A stretch of 64,000 bases of DNA, from the NCBI GenBank assembly GCA_963747425.1, contig CAVVFJ010000012.1, forward strand, positions 248,001 through 312,000, written 5' to 3'. The position numbers were made by a program, and so were the translations under genes. Of the stretch, positions 57,628 through 64,000 are shown piece by piece. Source of the DNA: DASUPK01 sp963747425 (GTDB taxonomy: Bacteria > Actinomycetota > Thermoleophilia > Solirubrobacterales > 70-9). How positions within the stretch are numbered: position 1 is the first letter of the stretch; the number at the start of each line of letters is the position of its first letter. A model generated the notes under the pieces. That model saw nothing but the letters and a program-made list of their open reading frames with translations. It searched no databases and had not been told where the DNA came from.

Positions 57628-58143
57628 ATGGCGCCCAACCCCCTGCTCAGGAAGAAGCGCGAGGAGCTCGTCCGGGAGCACATGGACTCCGAGAACCGGC
57701 ACGAGTTCGACGTCACCCTCGAGACGTTCGATCACCCGCGCTATGAGCTGATCGCCACGGGCGATGTCTACGACGGCCCCGAGGAGGTCGCGGGCTACTT
57801 CAAGGAGAGCCGCACGGCGTTCCCGGATCAGCGCAACGAGCTGCTCGCACTGCACCACGCGGACGACGCGGTCCTGGTCGAGGCGGTCATCCGGGGGACC
57901 CACAACGGTCCGCTGCGGAACCTCCCTCCAACGGGGAGGGAATACGAGCTCCCGGTCCTCGCGATGTTCATGTTCGACGGCGACAAGCTGACCTGCGAGC
58001 GCATCTACTTCGATCAGAACACCGTCTTCCGCCAGCTCGGCATCGCCCGCGACCCGCAGAGCCTCGGCGGCCGCCTTCAGACGCTGGTCGGGCACCCGCT
58101 CAGGATCGGCCGCGGCGTCGTCCGCCAGATCACCGGGCGCTGA
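57628..58143 (+). CDS. SnoaL-like (ester-cyclase type) protein, tandem copy 2
   Basis: 171 residues, paralogue of the preceding gene over its full length. The conserved core is NLPPTGREYELPVLAMFMFDG followed by ERIYFDQNTVFRQLG; the C-terminal half ends in a similar RGVVRQITGR. It starts with an ATG five bases after its twin, so both are on one transcript, followed by the Gfo/Idh/MocA gene. The substrate is unknown; because the pair is coupled, hetero-oligomers are possible. Confidence 0.82.
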   Translation: MAPNPLLRKKREELVREHMDSENRHEFDVTLETFDHPRYELIATGDVYDGPEEVAGYFKESRTAFPDQRNELLALHHADDAVLVEAVIRGTHNGPLRNLPPTGREYELPVLAMFMFDGDKLTCERIYFDQNTVFRQLGIARDPQSLGGRLQTLVGHPLRIGRGVVRQITGR

Positions 58144-58157
58144 TCCCGCAAGAGCGT

Positions 58158-59237
58158 ATGGCTCAACTGCGAGGGGCCGTGATCGGGTACGGGTTGGCGG
58201 GCTCGGTGTTCCACGCCCCTCTGATCGCCTCCACACCGGGCCTCACGGTGAGCACCGTGGTGACTGGCAACCCGCAGCGGCAGGCCGAGGCGAGGCGCGC
58301 GCATTCCGGCTCCGAGGTGGTCTCCGACGCGTCGGAGATCTTCGAGCGCGCCTCGGAGCACGACTTCGTCGTGGTGGCGACGCCCAACGACGTCCACGTG
58401 GAGTTCACGCGCCGCGCGATCGATGCCGGGCTGCCGGTGGTGGTCGACAAGCCGCTCGCTCCCACTGCGGCCGAGGGTCGGGCTCTGGTGGAGCGGGCTG
58501 AGGAGCTCGGAGTCCTGATCACCGTGTTCATGAATCGCCGCTGGGACTCGGATCAGCTCACCCTGCGTCGCCTGTTGGACGAGGGAAAGCTGGGTGAGGT
58601 TCTGCGCTGCGAGTCGAGGCTGGAGCGCTGGCGACCTGCGCTCTCCGAACGCAAGCCCTGGAGAGAGGTCTCTTCGCCGGAGGCCGGCGGGGGCGTACTG
58701 CTCGACCTCGGCAGCCACCTTGTGGACCAGGCGATCGGCCTCTTCGGCGAGGTCGTTCGTGTCTATGCGGAGGTCGAGAGTCGCCGAGGCGGCGCCGACG
58801 ACGACGCATTCCTGGCCCTGGAGCACCGCACCGGGGCACGGAGTCACCTCTGGGCCTCACAGCTCGCGGCGGCGCCTGGGCCTCGCCTGCGCGTGCTCGG
58901 GGACCGCGCTGCGTACCTCATCACCGGCGTCGACGGGCAGGAGGATGCGCTCCGCTCGGGCGCCCGGCCGGGCGGCGACGAGGGGTGGGGCGTCGAGCCA
59001 CCCGAGCGATGGGGCCGGCTGATCACCGGGGAGAGAAGCGAAGCCGTCGCCAGCGAGAGGGGGAACTGGCCGCGCTTCTACATCGGCCTCGAGCGAGCCC
59101 TGCGGGAAGGATCGCCTGCCCCGGTCGATCCCTGGGAGGCGGTGACCGGGCTCGAGGTCCTTGACGCCTCGCGCCGCAGCGCCGCAACGGCCACCGTGGT
59201 CGCTACTTCAAGAGCCGAGACAGACGCCGGTCCTTGA
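58158..59237 (+). CDS. Gfo/Idh/MocA-family oxidoreductase
   Basis: 359 residues. The N-terminal Rossmann motif is AVIGYGLAGSVFHAP (NAD(P) binding), and the EKP-type motif reads VVDKPLAPT, with the Lys that supports catalysis. The C-terminal alpha/beta domain has the GGGVLLDLGSHLVDQAIGLFG segment with Asp/His. Family members reduce or oxidise sugars, inositols or biliverdin-like substrates; none can be chosen here. The last 35 bases overlap the convergent fpg gene tail to tail. Confidence 0.88.
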   Translation: MAQLRGAVIGYGLAGSVFHAPLIASTPGLTVSTVVTGNPQRQAEARRAHSGSEVVSDASEIFERASEHDFVVVATPNDVHVEFTRRAIDAGLPVVVDKPLAPTAAEGRALVERAEELGVLITVFMNRRWDSDQLTLRRLLDEGKLGEVLRCESRLERWRPALSERKPWREVSSPEAGGGVLLDLGSHLVDQAIGLFGEVVRVYAEVESRRGGADDDAFLALEHRTGARSHLWASQLAAAPGPRLRVLGDRAAYLITGVDGQEDALRSGARPGGDEGWGVEPPERWGRLITGERSEAVASERGNWPRFYIGLERALREGSPAPVDPWEAVTGLEVLDASRRSAATATVVATSRAETDAGP

Positions 59238-60105
59238 GCACGCGCCCGCCCGTCTGCTCCGCGGGGCAGTAGTTCATCTGGTGCTCGGCGAAGAAGACAG
59301 CCTCGATCGTCGTGCCGCAGCGAGGGCAGGGCTCTCCCTCGCGGCGGTGGACCTGGAGGGGCATCGGCATCTTGTCCGGGATCTGCTCGCCGATCACCTC
59401 CTCGTAGTGCTCGATCGCGTCCCCGAGGACGTGCAGGCCGTCGTGGAGGGCCTTGACCTCCTCGCCGCGCAGCTCAGACCCCTTCTTGAACGGCGAGAGC
59501 CGTGCCTCCCAGAGGATCTCGTCGACCCAGGAGCGGCCGATGCCGGCGATGTCCCGCTGGTGGCGCAGAAGTGGATGCAGGTGTCGCGGCTGGTCGATCG
59601 CGTCCCGGAACTGATCGAGCGGCGGAGCCGGCCAGGCGTCGGGCCCGAGCGTGGCCACCATCTCGTCGTCCGCGACCTCGCCCCGGCGCAGCAGCTTGGC
59701 CCACGCCGCCTGCTTGGTGCCGAACTCGCGGAGGCGGAGCTCGCGGCCGTCGGCGATCCGGACCAGCAGGCGCGAGCGCCGGTCCTTCAGCGAGGCCCGC
59801 TTGTCGAAGAGCTGCAGGCGCCCCGCGGACATCAGGTGGATCAGCAGGGTGAGTGGCCCGGCGCCGTCGCCGTTCATGCGAGGGTGCTCCGTAAGGAGCA
59901 ACCCGTTTGATGAGGTCAGGTCGACCGCCAGCATCTTGCCGATCCGCCGCACGCCCTCGATCCGCGCGCCCGTCAGCGCGTCGAGGCTCGGCTCGAACGT
60001 CTTCAGCGTCGCCACTCCGGCGGCCAGCGCCGACTCCACCTCCGCTCCCTCGAGCGCGGTGCTCAAACGGCGCGCCGTGATCTCGACCTCGGGCAGCTCA
60101 GGCAT
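59203..60105 (-). CDS. Fpg/Nei-family DNA glycosylase with repeat-encoded insert
   Basis: 300 residues. The N terminus PELPEVE carries the catalytic Pro2 and Glu3 of bifunctional glycosylase/AP lyases that remove oxidised bases, and the helix-two-turn-helix follows (DIAGIGRSWVDEILW). The C-terminal zinc finger has CPRC and a third Cys (NYCPAEQTGG), but the fourth ligand is Glu. Residues 65-77 (SSNGLLLTEHPRM) are encoded by a 37-base palindromic element (59876-59912) and interrupt a beta-strand loop that normally runs from GKMLAVDLT to GPLTLLIHL. The frame is intact. A -10 hexamer seven bases upstream suggests a leaderless transcript. Confidence 0.88.
   Translation of the reverse strand: MPELPEVEITARRLSTALEGAEVESALAAGVATLKTFEPSLDALTGARIEGVRRIGKMLAVDLTSSNGLLLTEHPRMNGDGAGPLTLLIHLMSAGRLQLFDKRASLKDRRSRLLVRIADGRELRLREFGTKQAAWAKLLRRGEVADDEMVATLGPDAWPAPPLDQFRDAIDQPRHLHPLLRHQRDIAGIGRSWVDEILWEARLSPFKKGSELRGEEVKALHDGLHVLGDAIEHYEEVIGEQIPDKMPMPLQVHRREGEPCPRCGTTIEAVFFAEHQMNYCPAEQTGGRVLKDRRLSRLLK
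59876..59912 (-). repeat. Palindromic element, copy 3 (within the Fpg/Nei gene)
   Basis: 37 bases that, on the minus strand, run from CATCAAACGGG through GGGTTGCTCC, TTAC, GGAGCACCC to CTCGCAT. The ends and arms equal those of copies 1 and 2; the loop is 8 bases shorter. It is translated in frame as part of the glycosylase and leaves no stop. Confidence 0.75.
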
Positions 60106-60112
60106 GGGACCA

Positions 60113-60118
60113 AGGTTA
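60113..60118 (-). promoter_or_regulatory. -10 hexamer of the leaderless Fpg/Nei gene
   Basis: On the minus strand TAACCT is followed by seven bases and the ATG at 60105. Confidence 0.5.
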
Positions 60119-60219
60119 GGCGCGCGCTAACCTTTAGTCAGTTCATTCGCTCGCCTCGAGGTCCCGAATGTACGAGACCGGGGCGGCGAACATACGGTCC
60201 ACAGGAAGGCTGGCTTCCA

Positions 60220-61248
60220 TTGCTTGAGCTACCTACCGTCAACGAGCTTCCCGCCAAGCTGAGCGAGGACGAGATCGCGACCCTCAGCGACGAGGTCCGG
60301 ACCCTCGCCGCTGAGCGCGACGCCGTGATCCTCGCCCACAACTACCAGCTGCCCGAGCTTCAGGACGTCGCCGACTTCGTCGGAGACTCCCTCGGCCTCT
60401 CGCGCCAGGCCGCCAACGCCGACGCCGAGGTGATCGAGTTCTGTGGAGTCCACTTCATGGCCGAGACGGCCTCGGTCCTCTGTCCCGAGAAGACCGTGCT
60501 GATCGCCGACCTCGGCGCCGGCTGCTCGCTGTCGGAGTCGATCAACGCCGACCAGCTACGCGGCTGGAAGGCCGAGCACCCCGGCGCGGTGGTGGTGATG
60601 TACGTCAACACCTCGGCCGAGGTGAAGGCCGAGACCGACTACTGCTGCACGTCGGGCAACGCCGTCCAGGTGGTCGAGCACATCCTCCGCGAGCACGGCC
60701 CCGACACCGAGATCCTCTTCGGCCCCGACATGTGGCTCGGCGCCTTCGTCGAGCGCGAGACGGGGATCAAGGACGACCCGGAGCGCCGCGCTCGCTTCCA
60801 CATCTGGGACGGCGAGTGCCACGTCCACGCCGGCATCCGCCCGGACGACATCAAGACCGTCCGCGACGAGCACCCGAACGCCGAGTTCCTGATCCACCCG
60901 GAGTGCGGCTGCGCCACCCAGGCCATGGAGTACGTCGCCTCCGGGGACATCGATCCCGATGGCGTGCAGATGCTCTCCACCGGAGGGATGCTCAACTACA
61001 TGGAGGAGCACCCCGACGGCGAGTACATCGTCGCCACGGAGAACGGGATGCTCTACCCGCTCCAGCAGGCGGCGCCGCAGGCGAAGCTGATCGAGGCGAA
61101 CCGAATGGCCTTCTGCAAGTACATGAAGATGATCACGCTGCCCAAGGTCCGCGACTCGCTCAGGGACTTCAAGCACGAGGTCAAGGTCCCGCCCGAGATC
61201 GCCGAGCGCGCCACGCTCCCGATCGAGCGCATGGTCGCAATCGGCTAG
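60220..61248 (+). CDS. nadA: Quinolinate synthase
   Basis: 342 residues. It condenses iminoaspartate with dihydroxyacetone phosphate to quinolinate using a 4Fe-4S cluster. The three cluster cysteines fit VLCPEKTV, HPECGCATQ and MAFCKYMKMI. Other family motifs are AHNYQLPELQDVADFVGDS and GCSLSESI. A TTG at 60220 is the probable start, with AGGAAGG about ten bases upstream; the gap back to the Fpg/Nei gene (114 bases) holds nothing else I recognise. nadB is not in the window. Confidence 0.95.
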   Translation: MLELPTVNELPAKLSEDEIATLSDEVRTLAAERDAVILAHNYQLPELQDVADFVGDSLGLSRQAANADAEVIEFCGVHFMAETASVLCPEKTVLIADLGAGCSLSESINADQLRGWKAEHPGAVVVMYVNTSAEVKAETDYCCTSGNAVQVVEHILREHGPDTEILFGPDMWLGAFVERETGIKDDPERRARFHIWDGECHVHAGIRPDDIKTVRDEHPNAEFLIHPECGCATQAMEYVASGDIDPDGVQMLSTGGMLNYMEEHPDGEYIVATENGMLYPLQQAAPQAKLIEANRMAFCKYMKMITLPKVRDSLRDFKHEVKVPPEIAERATLPIERMVAIG

Positions 61249-61287
61249 CCACCTACGCGTTCTTCAGCTCAACCCGCTTCAATCCAC

Positions 61288-62487
61288 GTGATGGGGAGGC
61301 GGTTTCTACTCGTCCCATTCTGCGCGCTCGCGGCTCTGACGCTGCTGGTGACCGCCACCGCCAACGCCCAGAAGGAGGGGTCGGTCCAGCCGAAGATCGT
61401 CGGCGGCACGAACGCCTCCATATCCACGTATCCGTGGCAGGCGGCGGTGGTCATCGCTCCGTCGAAGTCCTCCGGCAACGCGCATCAGCGCCAGTTCTGC
61501 GGAGGCTCCCTGCTCACCTCGCGGATCGTCGTCACGGCTGGGCACTGCGTTGCCGATGGGGACCCGGATTGCTCGACCGCCGCACTCTGCCTGCTCAGCG
61601 ACCCGGGCGGTGACAGGACCGTCCGGCTGGATGCCAACGACGTCGACGTGGTCCTCGGGCGCTCGACTCTGTCCGACGTCAGTCAGGGGACCGAGGCGAC
61701 CGTCCGGGCGGTGAAGCTGCGTGACAACTACGAGGGCAACTACCAGGGCGACGGAGTGCCGCGATTTGACGTCGCGTACCTCGTCCTTTCGTCGGCATCC
61801 GCCCAGACGCCGATCAAGATCGCGGGCGCGGACGAGGCTGCGCTGTGGGATGCGGACAGCCCGGTCGACATCAGCGGCTGGGGCACGACCAGCGAATCCC
61901 CGTTCTCCGCCACGGTGGACACCCTCCGGGCGGCGACGGTGGCAGTGATCGGCGACTCGACCTGCAGTGGCGACTACGGGAGCGACTTCGACTCGGCCAC
62001 CATGGTCTGCGCCGGATTCCAGAGCGGCGGGGTGGACTCCTGCACCGGAGACAGCGGCGGCCCGCTCGAGGCCCCGCTCGAGGGCGGCGGCTACCGGCTG
62101 GTCGGGATCACGGGCTGGGGCGAGGGCTGCGCCGAGGCGGGATTCCCCGGCGTCTACACAAGGGTCGCGGGCCCGACCATGCACGCGCTGATCCAGGCGG
62201 ACGTCTCCACCCTCGAGTCCCTCTATGGCCTCCCCCCCGAGAGCATCTTCGGCAGCGGCGGGCTGCCGCTGGGATCGGCGTCGCCGGCAGCCGTTCAGCC
62301 GTTCAGCTCGGCCGAGAAGCCGAGGTGCAAGCGCGTCGGCAAGAAGAAGAAGAAGAAGAAGACGAAGCGGCACTGCGGCAAGCGGATCAATTCCAAGGCG
62401 CTGAAGCGGTGCAAGCGCATCAATCAGAAGAAGAAGCGGCGGCGCTGCGTCAAGCGGGTCAAGGCGAAGGCGCGCGCCCGGGCATGA
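61288..62487 (+). CDS. Secreted trypsin-like serine protease with basic Cys-containing tail
   Basis: 399 residues. The signal peptide (MMGRRFLLVPFCALAALTLL, cleavage near ATANAQ) precedes IVGG, the usual start of an activated S1 protease. The catalytic triad is His in VVTAGHCVAD, Asp in RFDVAYLVL and Ser in CTGDSGGPL, with paired cysteines around them. After the protease domain (about residue 330) comes a tail of about 55 residues rich in Lys and Arg with four Cys (runs such as KKKKKKKTKRHCGKR), likely to bind the negatively charged wall. Either GTG 61288 or ATG 61291 can start it. Confidence 0.92.
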   Translation: MMGRRFLLVPFCALAALTLLVTATANAQKEGSVQPKIVGGTNASISTYPWQAAVVIAPSKSSGNAHQRQFCGGSLLTSRIVVTAGHCVADGDPDCSTAALCLLSDPGGDRTVRLDANDVDVVLGRSTLSDVSQGTEATVRAVKLRDNYEGNYQGDGVPRFDVAYLVLSSASAQTPIKIAGADEAALWDADSPVDISGWGTTSESPFSATVDTLRAATVAVIGDSTCSGDYGSDFDSATMVCAGFQSGGVDSCTGDSGGPLEAPLEGGGYRLVGITGWGEGCAEAGFPGVYTRVAGPTMHALIQADVSTLESLYGLPPESIFGSGGLPLGSASPAAVQPFSSAEKPRCKRVGKKKKKKKTKRHCGKRINSKALKRCKRINQKKKRRRCVKRVKAKARARA

Positions 62488-62533
62488 GCTGAGGCGCACT
62501 CGGCCGGGCTACTGCTAGGTTGCGAGCGCAGGG

Positions 62534-63403
62534 ATGGTGGAGACAGCTCTCCGGGTCGGGCTTGGAATCGTGCTGGCGGGCGCCGCGCTCGCGAAGCTCG
62601 CCTCTCCGCACGCCAGCATCGCTTCGATGGACAGCTTCGGCTTCGCCGGCGGACCCATGAGGCCCCTCGCCTGGGCGGCGATGATCGCCGTCGAGCTGGC
62701 TCTCGCGGTGGCGGTGATGCTCGGCTCCGACACGGCGGCCTACGCCGCCGCCGGGCTGATGCTGCTGTTCGCCGCCCTCACCGCCGGGGCGATCCTCCGC
62801 GGGCGCGCCGGGAGCCCGTGCGCCTGCTTCGGCCCGCGCTCCAAGGTCTCCTGGCTGGGGGTGCTTCGAAACCTCGGGCTGGCCGCGGGATTCGCGGTGA
62901 TCCCGCTGGTCGGTGAGATCACGCTCGGCACGGAGGCGTGGCTCGGGATCGCCGTCGGCGTGGCCCTGCTCACGTGCGCCGGGCTGGCTGTTGCGGTGCT
63001 GGCGCTCGCCCGGGAGGTAGGCATGCTGCGGCTCCGGCTCGGGACACAGGGGGCCCTGGAGATCGCCGGTGAGGGCCCCGAGGTCGGCTCGCGGTCCGAC
63101 GCCCTCGCCGCCCGGCTCGCAGCGGGCACCGAGAGGCTGGGCCTCGCGGTCTTCAGCTCCGAGGGCTGCCGTCTCTGCCAGACGCTGTCGCCTGCGATCG
63201 AGAACGTCGGCAACGATCCGGATGTCGCGGTCGGCGTCTTCGACGAGGTGGCGGACGCGGTGCTCTGGCGCGACCTCGGGATTCCCGGAAGCCCCTATGC
63301 GGTCGCGCTGGACGACCACGGCACCGTCCTGGCGAAGGGAACGTTCAACAACCTGGCCCAGCTCGAGAGCGTCCTGGCCACGGCCGAGCGCCGCCGTGCC
63401 TGA
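62534..63403 (+). CDS. MauE/DoxX-like membrane protein with thioredoxin-like C-terminal domain
   Basis: 289 residues. The first half has four membrane segments and a SPCACFG motif in an outer or membrane-edge position, as in MauE-type proteins that handle disulphides. After a linker near residue 185, the second half has a thioredoxin-like fold with a possible redox pair EGCRLCQ. Such proteins support disulphide formation in the periplasmic-side partners of amine dehydrogenases. It overlaps the Tat-exported Cys-rich gene by eight bases, so that protein is its probable client. The ATG start is at 62534. Confidence 0.8.
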   Translation: MVETALRVGLGIVLAGAALAKLASPHASIASMDSFGFAGGPMRPLAWAAMIAVELALAVAVMLGSDTAAYAAAGLMLLFAALTAGAILRGRAGSPCACFGPRSKVSWLGVLRNLGLAAGFAVIPLVGEITLGTEAWLGIAVGVALLTCAGLAVAVLALAREVGMLRLRLGTQGALEIAGEGPEVGSRSDALAARLAAGTERLGLAVFSSEGCRLCQTLSPAIENVGNDPDVAVGVFDEVADAVLWRDLGIPGSPYAVALDDHGTVLAKGTFNNLAQLESVLATAERRRA

Positions 63404-63971
63404 GCACCTCGACCGGATCACGGATTCGCTTGCGCGGGACACCTCGCGGCGCGGCTTCCTCGCGCGCGTCGGAGGGGCACTGGTCGCGCTCACCGCGGCC
63501 CGGACCGTCGGCACGCTGATCGAGCCCGGCGACTCCGAGGCCTTCCACTTCTGCGGCCACACCTTCACTACCGGCTCCTGCCCGCACCCGACCGGGCTGC
63601 CCCGCATCGACTCGCGCGGCTTTCCCCTGCGGGCGAGCGATGGGCACCCGATCGACGACATCGGCCGGCCCGTCAACGACGCCGGGCAACCGGTTGATGA
63701 CCATGGTGAGCTCCTGCGCGACGCCGAGGGGCGGCCCCTGCCGCCGGCCCCGCGCACCCGGCTCTGCGATCGCGCCGGGGACATCTACGGCTTCAAGCCC
63801 CACAACGACGGCTCGTGGTACCGCTGCTGCGGCGGCAAGGTGCGGCAGCTTCGCGACTGCTGCGCGCACCACAACACGCGGATCAACGGCGACGCCGCGC
63901 TCACCGGCTACTGCTACCGGGGCCGCAAGGTGTTCTGCGTCCAGTACTACGACACCAAGGTCCCCTGCTGA
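63396..63971 (+). CDS. Tat-exported Cys-rich protein, partner of the MauE-like protein
   Basis: 191 residues that I do not recognise. A Tat-type signal is at residues 18-45 (TSRRGFLARVGGALVALTAA). The mature part has ten cysteines, including two CC pairs (WYRCCGG, DCCAHH), a repeated acidic unit (DDIGRPVND, DAGQPVDDHG), and a C-terminal block ending CVQYYDTKVPC. It recalls the light chain of methylamine dehydrogenase in its Tat export, Cys density and linkage to MauE, but it has a single Trp, so a tryptophan tryptophylquinone cofactor cannot form in the known way. The GTG start overlaps the previous gene. Confidence 0.75.
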   Translation: MPEHLDRITDSLARDTSRRGFLARVGGALVALTAARTVGTLIEPGDSEAFHFCGHTFTTGSCPHPTGLPRIDSRGFPLRASDGHPIDDIGRPVNDAGQPVDDHGELLRDAEGRPLPPAPRTRLCDRAGDIYGFKPHNDGSWYRCCGGKVRQLRDCCAHHNTRINGDAALTGYCYRGRKVFCVQYYDTKVPC

Positions 63972-64000
63972 TGATCAGCGGTGCTGTGGAGATCGCGCTC
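63971..64000 (+). CDS. Start of a further coupled gene (3'-truncated)
   Basis: An ATG at 63971 overlaps the preceding stop (TGATG), and the frame stays open to the window end with MISGAVEIAL. Only ten codons are visible, so nothing can be said about its function. The coupling suggests it belongs to the MauE/Tat operon. Confidence 0.4.
   Translation, partial: MISGAVEIAL

Noticed and set aside
63396..63971. True methylamine dehydrogenase light chain with TTQ
   Set aside because: Only one Trp is present in the protein, so the two-Trp cofactor cannot form; the likeness is limited to Tat export, Cys content and gene linkage.

Overview
The window looks like a chromosomal segment of a high-GC actinobacterium, most likely of the class Thermoleophilia (Solirubrobacterales-like). 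The grounds are strong G/C bias at third codon positions, the order rpmE - DUF1385 - (two-component genes) - prfA - prmC - sua5 - glyA followed by envelope-sugar genes and the atp operon, the comF - hpf - secA - prfB order, many leaderless genes, and secreted proteins with Lys/Arg-rich tails. The lineage is an inference from gene content; no 16S gene is present. Nearly all of the window is coding. No gene-free stretch exceeds 300 bases (the longest, 26587-26791, holds a hairpin and the probable atp promoter). I see no rRNA, tRNA, CRISPR array, prophage or intact insertion sequence.

Region 1 (1-8.3 kb): the end of etfA and an ETF-quinone oxidoreductase carry electrons from dehydrogenases to quinone, next to a lipoprotein cytochrome c. 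Then come a NarL-type two-component pair, a three-gene operon of two SnoaL-like proteins and an alpha/beta hydrolase behind a double palindromic operator, rpmE and a DUF1385 membrane protein. Region 2 (8.3-12.7 kb): a ferredoxin, an OmpR-type two-component system, and an ApbE-ferric reductase fusion with a small membrane protein. A shared 36-base element lies upstream of the ferredoxin and of the fusion gene, so this may be a small redox regulon. Region 3 (12.7-20.4 kb): a divergent NRAMP-like transporter, prfA-prmC-sua5 (translation), an operon encoding an R2lox-type Mn/Fe oxidase, its TetR regulator and two SnoaL-like proteins, and glyA.

Region 4 (20.4-26.6 kb): envelope glycan genes (DUF354, sugar transferase, DUF3089, asnB, WecA/MraY-like). 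Region 5 (26.6-34.1 kb): the full F1Fo ATP synthase operon. Region 6 (34.1-43.6 kb): an M20 peptidase, an LCP protein with a broken acidic N terminus, nucleotide-sugar genes (ugd, two nucleotidyltransferases, a phosphosugar isomerase), a frameshifted arfB and ahcY. Region 7 (43.6-53 kb): a PH-like protein, comF, hpf, secA, a cupin, an M28 peptidase invaded by repeats, a methyltransferase, a frameshifted histidine kinase, and prfB with a programmed +1 frameshift. Region 8 (53-64 kb): FIST and NmrA-like proteins, an ECF sigma-ogt operon, nadC and nadA, two more SnoaL-like proteins, an oxidoreductase, an Fpg/Nei glycosylase carrying a palindromic insertion, a secreted trypsin-like protease, and a MauE-like redox membrane protein paired with a Cys-rich Tat-exported protein.

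The most unusual signals are: a 37-45 base palindromic element present three times, twice inside reading frames and once supplying the atpG stop codon; the R2lox/TetR operon with its operator lying in the promoter spacer; the paired elements around the OmpR two-component system; the prfB recoding site; and a recurrent four-base CTAG that serves as the stop codon for both genes of five convergent pairs.
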